64,000 nt of DNA from Streptomyces sp. L-9-10 (GCF_004151105.1 NZ_PHRF01000035.1:124001-188000); one strand, 5' to 3'. Shown: positions 24,950-35,726, numbered from the stretch's first letter. Made by a program: numbers and translations. Notes: generated from the sequence alone by a model not told the origin.

Positions 24950-25000
24950 AACCGGGTAAAACCGGGTGAACGCGGATGAGCGCGGGTGAACGCGGGTGAA
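24941..25000 (+). repeat. Six tandem 10-base units overlapping a stop codon
   Basis: Units ACCGGGTGAA, ACCGGGTAAA, ACCGGGTGAA, CGCGGATGAG, CGCGGGTGAA and CGCGGGTGAA are exactly in register. The stop codon of the SUKH gene lies in the first unit. A near-copy ACCCG continues into the terminator that follows. Confidence 0.85.
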
Positions 25001-25006
25001 ACCCGT

Positions 25007-25038
25007 GTGGGGACCGGTCGGCCTGGACCGGTCCCCAC
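25007..25038. terminator. Perfect 13-bp stem between converging genes
   Basis: GTGGGGACCGGTC (25007-25019) pairs perfectly with GACCGGTCCCCAC (25026-25038) around a 6-base loop. It lies between the SUKH gene stop and the enolase stop, which converge, so it probably terminates both. Confidence 0.88.
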
Positions 25039-25057
25039 CGCGCTCAGGAAGCTTCCC

Positions 25058-27408
<2,351 letters not shown>

Positions 27409-27502
27409 GCGCCGCGCGCCTCCGCGCCCCGGCTCCCGGCGGGCGGCGCCGGCCCCGGCGCCAGCCCCTGCGCGTGCCTGCCCGTCGTGCTGTACTGGCC
27501 AG

Positions 27503-28414
27503 ATGAAGCGCAAGCACACGCGGGCGTTCGCGCCCCGCGCCGAGCAGCCCGGCGAGGCGGCTTCCGATACCGCCGGCGCCGAGCGGGCCGACGAGGTGCG
27601 CGCCAGGGTGCGGCTCATGATAGAGATCACCGCGCGGGCCGGGTCGTACCGGAAAGGCCTGGTCAAGGCCGCCGGACGGCTCAGCCCGGAGGAAGCGGTG
27701 ATCCTCGACGATCTGGAACGGCACGGGCTACAGGTACCGCAGTTGCGGGACGTGCTGCGCGGCGGCCATGTGCTGGTGGACGATCCGCGGCTGTACGAGC
27801 GCTGGCGGTTCGCCAAGGGCAGTCATCCGCGGCTGTCCAGCCACCACCGCGACATCGACAAGACGCTCTACCCCGACATCGGGATGCGCGGACAGGTCGT
27901 ACGGGAGAAACTGCACGGCCGCACGGCACAGGGCACCTGGGTGCAACTGGAGAAGACCCCGGCCGCGTTCGGCGGGTCCAAGCTGCCTCGCCCGAGCGAC
28001 GTGCGGCATCTGATGGACTACGTGGTGTACAGGTTCACCAACAGCAACGTCGGGCCCTGGGGTCTGTCGCGGATGACCGAGCGGCGCCCGCTGTACCTCG
28101 CGCCGGTTCTGGCGATGCCCACGTCCCTGACACCGCCGATCGCGCGGTCTCTGACCCAGGCGCTGCGCCGGATCGAGGCGAACGACGACGTCACGGCCGT
28201 GTCCCAGGAACTCGCGGCCCGTTTCCCGCCACCGGACCGGCCGGATCTGGCCGGCGAGCTGGGCCAGGCGCTGTCCGGCAGGGCCGGCCGGGGCCTGTTC
28301 GGCAACTCCGACGTATGGGTGACGCAGACCCCGTCCCGTACCGCCGCCGCGGTTCTCCGTGAGAGTCACGAGGCGCCACCCGCGGGCGGCCGGCAGGCAG
28401 GAGGTTTGTCATGA
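27503..28414 (+). CDS. Conserved-looking protein of unknown function, first of an overlapping pair
   Basis: A 303-residue soluble protein starting at the ATG at 27503 (MKRKHTRAFAPRAEQ). Upstream in-frame sequence is antisense-like and non-coding. The N-terminal third is helical and charged. The middle third contains GTWVQLEKTPAAFGGSK and HLMDYVVYRFTNSNVGPWGLSRMTERRPLYL, which look like strands of a folded alpha/beta domain. The C-terminal third is helical. No catalytic motif is obvious and I do not recognise the family. Its stop overlaps the next start in an ATGA, so the two are translationally coupled and probably form a complex or pathway pair. Confidence 0.65.
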   Translation: MKRKHTRAFAPRAEQPGEAASDTAGAERADEVRARVRLMIEITARAGSYRKGLVKAAGRLSPEEAVILDDLERHGLQVPQLRDVLRGGHVLVDDPRLYERWRFAKGSHPRLSSHHRDIDKTLYPDIGMRGQVVREKLHGRTAQGTWVQLEKTPAAFGGSKLPRPSDVRHLMDYVVYRFTNSNVGPWGLSRMTERRPLYLAPVLAMPTSLTPPIARSLTQALRRIEANDDVTAVSQELAARFPPPDRPDLAGELGQALSGRAGRGLFGNSDVWVTQTPSRTAAAVLRESHEAPPAGGRQAGGLS

Positions 28415-29172
28415 GCGACGATCAACGCGGCACTTCTCCGGCGTCATCGCCGGAGCCGGGCGAGGCGTCCGTTCCCCAGGGGCTGGTCTCGGCCGTGGTG
28501 AATCTGGTGAACACCGGGCCGGTGCTGCTCGGTGCGTACACCATCGCCGAACTCACCGCCGTGGACGCGATCGTGGACTTCCTGGAGGCCCGGCCGTCGG
28601 ACGAGGAACTCGCCGAGGCCGTCCGCTCGCTGGCCGCACGCCAACTGCTCCTGGCGGGCTCCTCGTCCGAGGAGGTCCAGGTACGGGGAGACCTCGGTAT
28701 CGCCGTGGCGTTCCAGCAACGGGCCAGGAAGGTGCTCGACGCCCGTACGACCGGAACGAGTCCGGGCGAGCCGTGGCGGATCCTGCTGCTCCCCCAGCCC
28801 GAGCGGATCTGTCTGATGGTCCGCATCGACGCGCTCGGCGTCCACCAGATCGGCCTGTACAAGCTCGACGAGGCGCTCCGTACGCTCACCGACTGGCTGC
28901 CCCGGGGCCCGTCGGCGGATGCCGATCCGTCGATGGACGCCGATGCCGTGCTCAGCGGGTCGGAGCGTTCCGCGCTGGTCACCGTCACCCAGTACAGCGT
29001 GCGGGGATCGGCCGAGACGGCGGGCACCAGCACCGACCTGATCCTGGCCCGTAACGAGGGGCGGCTGCACGTCCTTTCCCGGGACCCGCGGCACCGGGAG
29101 GAGCTGGTGCCGGCCCCGGCGGGTGGCAGGGAGGGTGTCCGCGACAGGCTGGTGGACCTCCTGGCCGCGTGA
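28411..29172 (+). CDS. Protein of unknown function, second of an overlapping pair
   Basis: A 253-residue acidic protein. The pattern TIAELTAVDAIVDFLEARPSDEELAEAVRSLAARQLL followed by a beta-rich half (ERICLMVRIDALGVHQIGLYKLDEALRTLTDWLP and SALVTVTQYSVRG) faintly recalls EspG-type secretion chaperones of ESX systems. This is a guess from layout, with no signature residues. The ribosome site AGGAGG lies inside the upstream gene and the start overlaps its stop by four bases. No membrane helix or signal peptide. Confidence 0.6.
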   Translation: MSDDQRGTSPASSPEPGEASVPQGLVSAVVNLVNTGPVLLGAYTIAELTAVDAIVDFLEARPSDEELAEAVRSLAARQLLLAGSSSEEVQVRGDLGIAVAFQQRARKVLDARTTGTSPGEPWRILLLPQPERICLMVRIDALGVHQIGLYKLDEALRTLTDWLPRGPSADADPSMDADAVLSGSERSALVTVTQYSVRGSAETAGTSTDLILARNEGRLHVLSRDPRHREELVPAPAGGREGVRDRLVDLLAA

Positions 29173-29249
29173 GAGCTGCCGGCGCACGGCCACCGGTCCG
29201 GGGCACGGCCACGGTGGGGCGTCGGCGGCCCGCACGCGGCCGTACGTGG

Positions 29250-29633
29250 TCAGACGGGCTTGATCCGGGCCCGCAGGAGGCAGAATTCGTTGCCTTCCGG
29301 GTCGGCCAGGACGTGCCAGCTCTCGGTGCCGGTCTGACCGACGTCGACGGGCCTGGCGCCGAGAGCGAGCAGCCGCTCCAACTCGGCGTCCTGGTCGCGG
29401 TCGGTGGCGCTGACGTCGATGTGCAGGGGGAGCTTCCCGGTCCGCGGCGCGCTGCTGGGGCTGAGGACGAGGGTGGGCAGCGGACCGCCGAAGCCGGCGC
29501 CGGGCGGCCCGATCTCGATGCTTCCGTCGTCCTCCCGGCCGAGTTCGACGTAGCCGAGGACCTCGCTCCAGAACGCGGCGAGCCGGTCGGGGTCGGCGAC
29601 GTCGATGACCAGCTCACTGATACGGCATGCCAT
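29250..29633 (-). CDS. VOC-family (glyoxalase/bleomycin-resistance fold) protein
   Basis: A 127-residue single-domain protein starting at the ATG at 29633 (MACRISELVIDVADPDRLAAFWSEVLGY). The paired beta-alpha-beta-beta-beta units end in LPLHIDVSATDRDQDAELERLLALGARPVDVG and SWHVLADPEGNEFCLL, typical of the family. Members are metal-dependent enzymes or ligand-binding resistance proteins. The putative metal ligands would be His in LHIDV and Glu in GNEFCLL. No substrate can be inferred. The preceding in-frame residues look non-coding. A perfect 26-base tandem duplication lies just upstream. Confidence 0.85.
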   Translation of the reverse strand: MACRISELVIDVADPDRLAAFWSEVLGYVELGREDDGSIEIGPPGAGFGGPLPTLVLSPSSAPRTGKLPLHIDVSATDRDQDAELERLLALGARPVDVGQTGTESWHVLADPEGNEFCLLRARIKPV

Positions 29634-29642
29634 GCCCGCCAG

Positions 29643-29694
29643 TGTACGGAGGCGAGTTGAGGGGTCGATGTACGGAGGCGAGTTGAGGGGTCGA
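29643..29694. repeat. Perfect 26-base tandem duplication upstream of the VOC gene
   Basis: Two identical 26-base units (29643-29668 and 29669-29694) lie 10 bases before the VOC start codon on the minus strand. The unit nearest the gene ends in a TACACT-like hexamer that could be a -10. The duplication would place a second copy of any promoter element 26 bases upstream. Confidence 0.85.
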
Positions 29695-29730
29695 TCGCCG
29701 ACCGCGCGCCGGAGTCGCCCGGCCGCTCGG

Positions 29731-30288
29731 TCAGCTGCGGTCCGTGGGCACGGGCCACTCGTCCGCGAGGATCGACCAGACCTCGTTGTCGTGGCGGACA
29801 CCGCGGTACGGATAGCTCTGCCGCAGCACTCCGTCACGGGTCATCCCGAGCCGGCGCGCGGTCTGGATGCTGCGGGTGTTGCCCGCCGCGGCCCACCATT
29901 CGACCCGGCTCATCCCGCGCTCCCGGAACGCCCAGTCGATACACACGCGGGACGCCCTGGTGACCAGGCCGCGCCCCTCGGCGGCGGCCTCCAGCCAGCA
30001 GCCGAGCTCGCACACTCCGGAGGCGGCGTCGAACGTGCGGAACATGACGCCGCCGACCAGGGTGCCGTCCAGCCAGATGCCGAAGATCCGTGCCGTGTCC
30101 TTGGCCTGGTTGTCGGCGTAGCGCTGGAGGACGGCCGTGGCCGAGGGCAGGTCGGTGCTGAGTGTCGCCCAGGGGATCCAGGGGTCCACGGTGGGTCTGG
30201 CACGGTCGATATGGGCCAGGAACTCCGGCGCCTGCCAGGGTTCGAGGGGGCGGAGCCGGGCGTCGTCACCCAGGGCGAGCGCGAACAC
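29731..30288 (-). CDS. GNAT N-acetyltransferase, RimJ/RimL-like
   Basis: A 185-residue acetyltransferase beginning at the GTG at 30288 (VFALALGDDARLRPLEP), preceded by AGGAAAGAGA. RimJ/RimL-type markers are GIWLDGTLVGGVMF, CELGCWLEAAAEGRGLVTRASRVCIDWAFRERGMSRVEWWAAAGNTRSIQTARRLGM and the closing YPYRGVRHDNEVWSILADEW. Such enzymes acetylate protein N-termini or small amines. The gene diverges from a TetR gene over 84 bases of repeat-rich DNA and is probably controlled by it. Confidence 0.88.
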   Translation of the reverse strand: MFALALGDDARLRPLEPWQAPEFLAHIDRARPTVDPWIPWATLSTDLPSATAVLQRYADNQAKDTARIFGIWLDGTLVGGVMFRTFDAASGVCELGCWLEAAAEGRGLVTRASRVCIDWAFRERGMSRVEWWAAAGNTRSIQTARRLGMTRDGVLRQSYPYRGVRHDNEVWSILADEWPVPTDRS

Positions 30289-30300
30289 GGGGATCTCTTT

Positions 30301-30366
30301 CCTGTGAGATACGTGGACCTGTGAGATACATGGAGACGTACGTAACGAGCGTTCGGTATGTAAGGT
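30301..30366. promoter_or_regulatory. Direct repeats and TetR-type operator between GNAT and TetR genes
   Basis: A 17-base unit CCTGTGAGATACGTGGA (30301-30317) is repeated with one mismatch at 30318-30334. Beside it, ACGTAACGAGCGTTCGGT (30340-30357) is an imperfect palindrome with the AACG-AG-CGTT core common in TetR operators. A TAAGGT hexamer (30361-30366) ends six bases before the TetR ATG, giving another probably leaderless start. Confidence 0.65.
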
Positions 30367-30372
30367 AGCAGC

Positions 30373-31032
30373 ATGCCGCCAGCACGAGGAGACCGTGACG
30401 CCCGCCGCGAGGACGTATCGGAGGCGGTGTGGCGGACACTCGCCGACAAGGGGTTCGGCGGACTGACCCTGCGCGCCGTCGCCGCCACGATGGGCGTCTC
30501 GACCGGGATGCTCATGCACTACTTCCCGACCAAGCGCGCGCTGGTCGTCCACGCCCTGGACGTCCTGGAGCGGCGGACCGCGGACCGCCCCCGGCGCGAC
30601 CGCCCCGCCGAGGGACTGGCGGCCCTGCGCGCGACGCTGCTGGACATCCTTCCGCTGACCCCCGACGACACCGCCCGCAACCGCGTCTGGGTCAGCTCCT
30701 GGGACCTCGCGCTCGCCGACGGGGAACTGGGCGCGGACCAGGCCGGCCGCTACGCACGTACGCGTTCCGCGATCCGCCCGCACCTGGCGGCCGCCCGGCG
30801 CCTGGGCGAACTGCCCGGGAGCGCGGATACGGACCAACTCGCGGCCACCGCCGTCGCGTTCGCGCACGGTCTCGTCGTCCAGGCCCTCTTCGACCCCGAA
30901 CGGTTCTCCGTGACCGTACAGACGTCGATGGTCGACGGTTTCCTCCGGTCCCTCGCGGCCGACGGCTCTCCCGCCGAGGACGGCGCGCGTACGCCGGACC
31001 CCGCGGCGCGTACGCCGGGCGCGGCGGAATGA
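30373..31032 (+). CDS. TetR-family transcriptional regulator
   Basis: A 219-residue regulator. The DNA-binding domain spans about residues 8-55 (RREDVSEAVWRTLADKGFGGLTLRAVAATMGVSTGMLMHYFPTKRAL). The remaining helical domain carries the BetI-like VWVSSWDLALADGELG region. The C-terminal 25 residues are a Pro/Ala-rich tail with a duplicated ARTPDPAARTPG. It diverges from the GNAT gene, the likely target, with a palindromic operator between them. The lipoate ligase gene follows after 76 bases on the same strand but has its own ribosome site. Confidence 0.9.
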   Translation: MPPARGDRDARREDVSEAVWRTLADKGFGGLTLRAVAATMGVSTGMLMHYFPTKRALVVHALDVLERRTADRPRRDRPAEGLAALRATLLDILPLTPDDTARNRVWVSSWDLALADGELGADQAGRYARTRSAIRPHLAAARRLGELPGSADTDQLAATAVAFAHGLVVQALFDPERFSVTVQTSMVDGFLRSLAADGSPAEDGARTPDPAARTPGAAE

Positions 31033-31108
31033 ACCGCCCCGGCACGAGCGTTGCGCTGAGCGGTAACAGCCCCGGTCCATGGACGGGCCGGCGGCCGGAT
31101 CGGGAGGC

Positions 31109-32170
31109 ATGACCGTGCACGGTGAGTACAAGGTCCCCGGCGGCAAGCTCGTCGTGGTCGATCTCGACACGGAGGACGGACTGCTGCGCCATGTCCGGGT
31201 CGCCGGGGACTTCTTCCTGGAGCCCGACGACGCGATCGAGTCGATCGACCGGGCACTGGCGGGCGCACCGGCCGACACCGACGCCGCCGGGCTCGCCGCC
31301 CGTATCGAGGCGGCGCTGCCGCCCGGCACCGTGATGTACGGGCTCAGCGCCGAGGGCGTCGCCATCGCCGTACGCCGCGCGCTGGCGCGTGCCACCGACT
31401 GGACGGACTACGACTGGCAGCTGATCCACTCGGCCCCGGAGTCCCCCGCCCTCCATATGGCACTCGACGAGGTCATCACCACCGAGGTCGCCGCCGGACT
31501 GCGCCCGCCCACCCTGCGGGTCTGGGAGTGGGCGGCGCCCGCCGTGGTGATCGGCAGCTTCCAGTCACTGCGCAACGAGGTCGACCCCGAGGGCGCGGAA
31601 CGTCACGGCATCACCGTGGTCCGCCGCATCTCCGGCGGCGGCGCGATGTTCATCGAACCGGGCAACACCATCACGTACTCGCTGTCCGTCCCCGACTCCC
31701 TCGTCAAGGGCCTTAACTTCGCGGACAGTTACGCGTATCTGGACGACTGGGTGCTCGGCGCGCTCGGCGACATGGGCATCACCGCCTGGTACCAGCCCCT
31801 CAACGACATCGCCACCGACGCCGGCAAGATCGCGGGCGCCGCGCAGAAGCGGATCGTGAGCGGTACGGGGGCGGTGCTGCACCACGTGACCATGGCGTAC
31901 GACATCGACGCCGACAAGATGCTCGATGTGCTCCGCATCGGCCGCGAGAAGCTCTCCGACAAGGGCACCCGAAGCGCGAAGAAGCGCGTCGATCCGCTGC
32001 GCCGGCAGACCGGACTGCCGCGCGAGACCGTCATCGAGCGGATGATCGACTCCTTCCGCGGCCGGTACGGACTGACCACGGGCAAGGTCACCGATGAGGA
32101 GATGGCGCGCGCCCGGGAGCTGGCCGCGACGAAGTTCTCCACCCCGGAATGGACGGCCCGCGTGCCGTAG
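31109..32170 (+). CDS. lplA: Lipoate--protein ligase
   Basis: Attaches lipoate, via lipoyl-AMP, to lysine of 2-oxoacid dehydrogenase E2 and glycine-cleavage H proteins, allowing use of external lipoate. The start chosen is the ATG at 31109 (MTVHGEYKVPGGKLVVVD), directly after GGGAGGC. The frame's earlier ATG lacks a site. The first 85 residues resemble the accessory LplB/C-terminal domain moved to the N-terminus. The catalytic domain follows with RRISGGGAMFIEPGNTITYS (lipoate-AMP binding) and the essential Lys in TDAGKIAGAAQKR. The length of 353 residues fits such fusions. It stands alone between a TetR gene and a dienelactone hydrolase gene. Confidence 0.9.
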   Translation: MTVHGEYKVPGGKLVVVDLDTEDGLLRHVRVAGDFFLEPDDAIESIDRALAGAPADTDAAGLAARIEAALPPGTVMYGLSAEGVAIAVRRALARATDWTDYDWQLIHSAPESPALHMALDEVITTEVAAGLRPPTLRVWEWAAPAVVIGSFQSLRNEVDPEGAERHGITVVRRISGGGAMFIEPGNTITYSLSVPDSLVKGLNFADSYAYLDDWVLGALGDMGITAWYQPLNDIATDAGKIAGAAQKRIVSGTGAVLHHVTMAYDIDADKMLDVLRIGREKLSDKGTRSAKKRVDPLRRQTGLPRETVIERMIDSFRGRYGLTTGKVTDEEMARARELAATKFSTPEWTARVP

Positions 32171-32269
32171 AGGGCACCGCTTCTCCTCGTACAGCTCTCC
32201 GGTGCCGAGCCCGGCCGGGAAGCGTGGCGATGTCACGGGCTCGGCACATCGACCACGACAGGAGCACTC

Positions 32270-33019
32270 ATGCCCACCAGGACACTGCGGATTCCCACCG
32301 CGGACGGCCAGGCCGACGCTTTCGCCGCCTTCCCCGGCGGTGGCGGGCGGTACCCCGGGGTGCTGCTGTACACGGACGCCTTCGGCGTGCGGCCCGAGCT
32401 GGAGGAGCGAGCCCGCGAACTGGCCGGACACGGCTACTACGTGCTCGTCCCCAACCTCTACTACCGGCACGGCCCGGCACCGGTGATCGAACTCCCCGGG
32501 CACATCGGGGAAGAGATCCGGCCCGCGCTCATCGCCCGGCTGATGCCCTTGATCGAGGCGCACACCAGCGAACGGGTCCTGCGCGACGCCGACGCCTACC
32601 TACGGTTCCTCGCCGCCCAGCCCGAGGCCGGCGCCGGACCGGCCGCCGTGATCGGCTACTGCGTAGGCGCCGCCTTGGCGATGCGCACCGCGGCGGCCCA
32701 CCCGGACCAGGTGGCCGCCGTCGCCGGATTCCACCCCGGCTTCCTGGTCACCGACGCGCCCGACAGCCCGCACCGCCTCGTCTCCGAGCTCACCGCCCAG
32801 GTCCACCTCGGCCTCGCCGAGAACGACATGTCGCCCGAGACGATCAGCGAGCTCAACCAGGCCCTGGACGCCGCGGGAGTCAGCTACACCACCGAGATCT
32901 ACCCCGGCACCGTCCACGGCTACACCATGTCCGACACCGACGCCTTCAACGCCGCCGCGCTGCGGCGCCATTGGGACCGTCTGCTCCCCCTCCTCGACCG
33001 CACCCTGACCACGGCCTAG
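32270..33019 (+). CDS. Dienelactone hydrolase family protein
   Basis: A 249-residue alpha/beta hydrolase. The nucleophile is Cys in VIGYCVGAALAM (residues about 123-134), as in true dienelactone hydrolases, with Asp in GLAENDMSPE and His in PGTVHGYTM completing the triad. An early Glu-Arg rich stretch (GVRPELEERARELAGHGYYVLVPNLYY) is also typical. Family members open lactones from chlorocatechol breakdown or act on related esters. There are no catechol genes beside it, so the substrate is open. It ends 9 bases before the converging NCS1 gene stop. Confidence 0.9.
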   Translation: MPTRTLRIPTADGQADAFAAFPGGGGRYPGVLLYTDAFGVRPELEERARELAGHGYYVLVPNLYYRHGPAPVIELPGHIGEEIRPALIARLMPLIEAHTSERVLRDADAYLRFLAAQPEAGAGPAAVIGYCVGAALAMRTAAAHPDQVAAVAGFHPGFLVTDAPDSPHRLVSELTAQVHLGLAENDMSPETISELNQALDAAGVSYTTEIYPGTVHGYTMSDTDAFNAAALRRHWDRLLPLLDRTLTTA

Positions 33020-33028
33020 ACGGGGTCT

Positions 33029-34612
33029 TCAGACCCCCGCCCGCGCCGCCGAGCGCGGCAGCGTCAGCGCCACGTACAACGCCAGCGACACCACCAGACC
33101 CACCGCCCACCCGTAGTCCGCGAGCGGCTTGAGGAAGGGGATCAGTCCGTCCTCGGGGAACGGGCCCTTCCCCGGGGCCGAGTGGGAGCCGCCCACGGCC
33201 AGTACGCCGCCGGCGGCGAACGCGAGGACCGCCCGTGGGTTCCAGCCGTTGCGGTACCAGTAGCGGCCTCCCGGGCGGTACAGGTCGGCCAGGTCGAGGA
33301 CGGTGCGGCGGATGATCCAGTAGTCCGCGATCAGGATGCCCGCGACCGTACCGAGCAGACCGCCCACCAGACCGAGCCAGGTGAAGATGTACAGCTCGGG
33401 GGTGGCGGTGAGCTTCCACGGCATGATGACGACCCCGACCACACCCGTGATCAGCGCGCCCGTACGGAAGTTGATGAGCTTCGGCGCGAGATTGGCGAGA
33501 TCGTAGGCGGGCGAGACGACGTTGGCGGCGATGTTCACGGAGATCGTCGCGATCAGCACGGTCACCAGCGCGAAGAGCAGGCCGAAGACGTTGTCGGTCT
33601 TCGCGGCCAGTTCGACCGGGTCCCAGACGGCCGCCCCGTACACCGCCTGTGAGCCGGAGGTGACGAAGACCGAGAGCAGCGCGAAGAGGGTCATGGTCGT
33701 GGGCAGGCCGAGCGACTGGCCCCAGATCTGGGCGCGCTGGCCCGCGCCGAAGCGGGTGAAGTCGGGGATGTTCAGGGACAGCGTGGCCCAGAAGGCGATC
33801 ATCCCCATCAGGGACGGGAAGAAGACCGGCCAGAAGTCGGCGCCCCAGCCCAGCTCGGACGGCTGGTCGAGCAGCGGTCCGAGGCCGCCCGCCTTGACGG
33901 TGATCCAGACCAGCAGCACCAGCGCGCCGACGATCACGAAGGGCGCCGCCCAGTTCTCGAAGCGCCGCAGGGTGTCCATCCCCCGGTAGATGATGGCGAG
34001 TTCGAGCGCCCAGAAGAGGACGAAGCAGAGCCACAGGGTCCATGGCTGGCCGCCGACCTCCGACGCCTCCGCCCAGCCGCCGAAGATCTTGCCGAGCAGG
34101 ACGAAGATGCCCTGGCCACCGATCCAGGTCTGGATCCCGAACCACGCGCAGGCGACACCCGCCCTGATCAGCGCGGGCAGATTCGCGCCGCGCAGCCCGA
34201 ACGAGGCGCGCGCGAGGACCGGGAAGGGGATGCCGTACTTCGGCCCCGCGTGCCCGGTCAGCAGCATCGGGAACAACACGATCACATTGGCCAGCGCGAT
34301 CGTGAGGACCGCCTGTTTCCAGTCCATGCCGAGCGTGACCAGCCCGGAGGCGAGCAGCCAGGACGGGATGTTGTGCGCCATCCCGACCCAGAGGGCGGCG
34401 AAGTTGTACGTCGTCCAGCGGCGGCGGGCCACCGGTACGGGCAGCAGGTCCGCGTTGGCGAAGCGGCTGTCGTCGGGGACCACTCCGGGCGGGAGTTCGA
34501 CGCGGCCCTGGGGATCGGTCCGCGCGGTGGCTATCGGTTCTCCGGAGCCGGATCCGGAGTCGGCGGGGCCGGAGCCGGGGTCCGGTCCTGCGGGCTGTGC
34601 GGTCGCGGTCAT
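33029..34612 (-). CDS. NCS1-family nucleobase/hydantoin:cation symporter
   Basis: A 527-residue permease with about 12 transmembrane helices. Family marks are FAALWVGMAHNIPSWLLASGL in the first helix region, GPKYGIPFPVLARASFGLRGANLPALIRA, IWGQSLGLPTTMTLFALLSVFVTSGS and DYWIIRRTVLDLADLYRPGGRYWYRNGWNPRA near the end. Relatives carry uracil, allantoin, hydantoin or cytosine with Na+ or H+. As the last gene of the pyrimidine-catabolism set, uptake of uracil/thymine or hydantoins is the likely role. The N-terminal 45 residues are a Gly/Ser/Pro-rich cytoplasmic tail. It starts 92 bases after the stop of the luciferase-like gene. Confidence 0.9.
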   Translation of the reverse strand: MTATAQPAGPDPGSGPADSGSGSGEPIATARTDPQGRVELPPGVVPDDSRFANADLLPVPVARRRWTTYNFAALWVGMAHNIPSWLLASGLVTLGMDWKQAVLTIALANVIVLFPMLLTGHAGPKYGIPFPVLARASFGLRGANLPALIRAGVACAWFGIQTWIGGQGIFVLLGKIFGGWAEASEVGGQPWTLWLCFVLFWALELAIIYRGMDTLRRFENWAAPFVIVGALVLLVWITVKAGGLGPLLDQPSELGWGADFWPVFFPSLMGMIAFWATLSLNIPDFTRFGAGQRAQIWGQSLGLPTTMTLFALLSVFVTSGSQAVYGAAVWDPVELAAKTDNVFGLLFALVTVLIATISVNIAANVVSPAYDLANLAPKLINFRTGALITGVVGVVIMPWKLTATPELYIFTWLGLVGGLLGTVAGILIADYWIIRRTVLDLADLYRPGGRYWYRNGWNPRAVLAFAAGGVLAVGGSHSAPGKGPFPEDGLIPFLKPLADYGWAVGLVVSLALYVALTLPRSAARAGV

Positions 34613-34704
34613 GGCGGTGGGACCCTTCGTTCGAGAGTGGGTGTCGGGGACGTCGAACGAGGCCGTGCGGGCGGTGGTGGACCGGAAGAGCGCGGTCGCG
34701 CGGG

Positions 34705-35706
34705 TCAGTCCCGGAGCGCGGGGATGATCTCGGCGCCGTACGCGTCGATCGTCGCTTCCTTCGCGTCATGCATGTCGTAGACGGCGAACTGGTCGACGCC
34801 CAGGTCGCGCAGCGCCCTCAGCTTCTCGATATGCGCCTCGGCCGGTCCCAGCAGACAGAACCGGTCCACGATCTCGTCCGGCACGAAGTCCGTGGACGGG
34901 TTCCCGGCCCGGCCGTGGTGGCTGTAGTCGTACCCTTCGCGCCGCTTGATGTAGTCGGTCAGCGCGTCGGGCACCAGCCCGGAGTGCTCTCCGTACCGGC
35001 TCACCAGATCGGCCACGTGGTTGCCGACCATTCCGCCGAACCACCGGCACTGCTCGCGCGCGTGCGCGATGTCGTCGCTCACATACGCGGGCGCGGCGAC
35101 ACAGATCGTGACGGAGTCCGGATCGCGTCCGGCGTCGGACGCCGCCGTACGGACCGCCTTGACCATCCACTCGGTGAGGAACGGGTCGGCGAGCTGGAGG
35201 ATGAAGCCGTCCGCCTTCTCCCCGGCCATGGCCAGCGCCTTGGGCCCGTACGCCGCCATCCACACCGGCAGCTTCCCGTCGCGCACCCAGGGCAGCCGCA
35301 GCGGGCGGCCGTCGACCACGGCCTCGCGCCCCTCCCCCAGATCGCGGATGACGTCGATGGCCTCGCCGAGCCGGGCCAGTGTGTTGGGTTGACGGCCCAC
35401 GACCCGCATCGCGGAGTCGCCGCGCCCGATACCGCACACGGTGCGGTTGCCGTACATCTCGTTGAGCGTGGCGAACGTGGAGGCGGTCACCTCCCAGGTC
35501 CTGGTGCCCGGGTTGGTCACCATCGGGCCGACGGTCAGTGTGGTGGTGTGCTCCAGGATGCGGCTGTAGATGACGAACGGCTCCTGCCAGAGCACGGCCG
35601 AGTCGAAGGTCCAGCCGTACGTGAAGCCGTTGCGTTCCGCGCGCCGCATGAGGCCGACGACCGCCGACGCGGGCGGGTCGGTCTGGAGGACGAGTCCGAA
35701 GTCCAT
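34705..35706 (-). CDS. Luciferase-like flavin/F420-dependent oxidoreductase in the pyrimidine cluster
   Basis: A 333-residue TIM-barrel protein of the LLM family (MDFGLVLQTDPPASAVVGLMRRAERNGFTYGWTFDS; later GIGRGDSAMRVVGRQP and VWMAAYGPKALAMAGEKADGFIL). Such enzymes use F420H2 or FMNH2 to reduce or oxygenate substrates. Its place between dihydropyrimidinase and the permease, and the absence of a PreA/PreT-type dihydropyrimidine dehydrogenase, make pyrimidine ring reduction or an alternative oxidation a reasonable inference but not shown by sequence. The neighbouring dihydropyrimidinase stop lies 20 bases upstream, so the two are co-transcribed. Confidence 0.88.
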   Translation of the reverse strand: MDFGLVLQTDPPASAVVGLMRRAERNGFTYGWTFDSAVLWQEPFVIYSRILEHTTTLTVGPMVTNPGTRTWEVTASTFATLNEMYGNRTVCGIGRGDSAMRVVGRQPNTLARLGEAIDVIRDLGEGREAVVDGRPLRLPWVRDGKLPVWMAAYGPKALAMAGEKADGFILQLADPFLTEWMVKAVRTAASDAGRDPDSVTICVAAPAYVSDDIAHAREQCRWFGGMVGNHVADLVSRYGEHSGLVPDALTDYIKRREGYDYSHHGRAGNPSTDFVPDEIVDRFCLLGPAEAHIEKLRALRDLGVDQFAVYDMHDAKEATIDAYGAEIIPALRD

Positions 35707-35726
35707 GGCCTGGTCACTCCTAGGTC

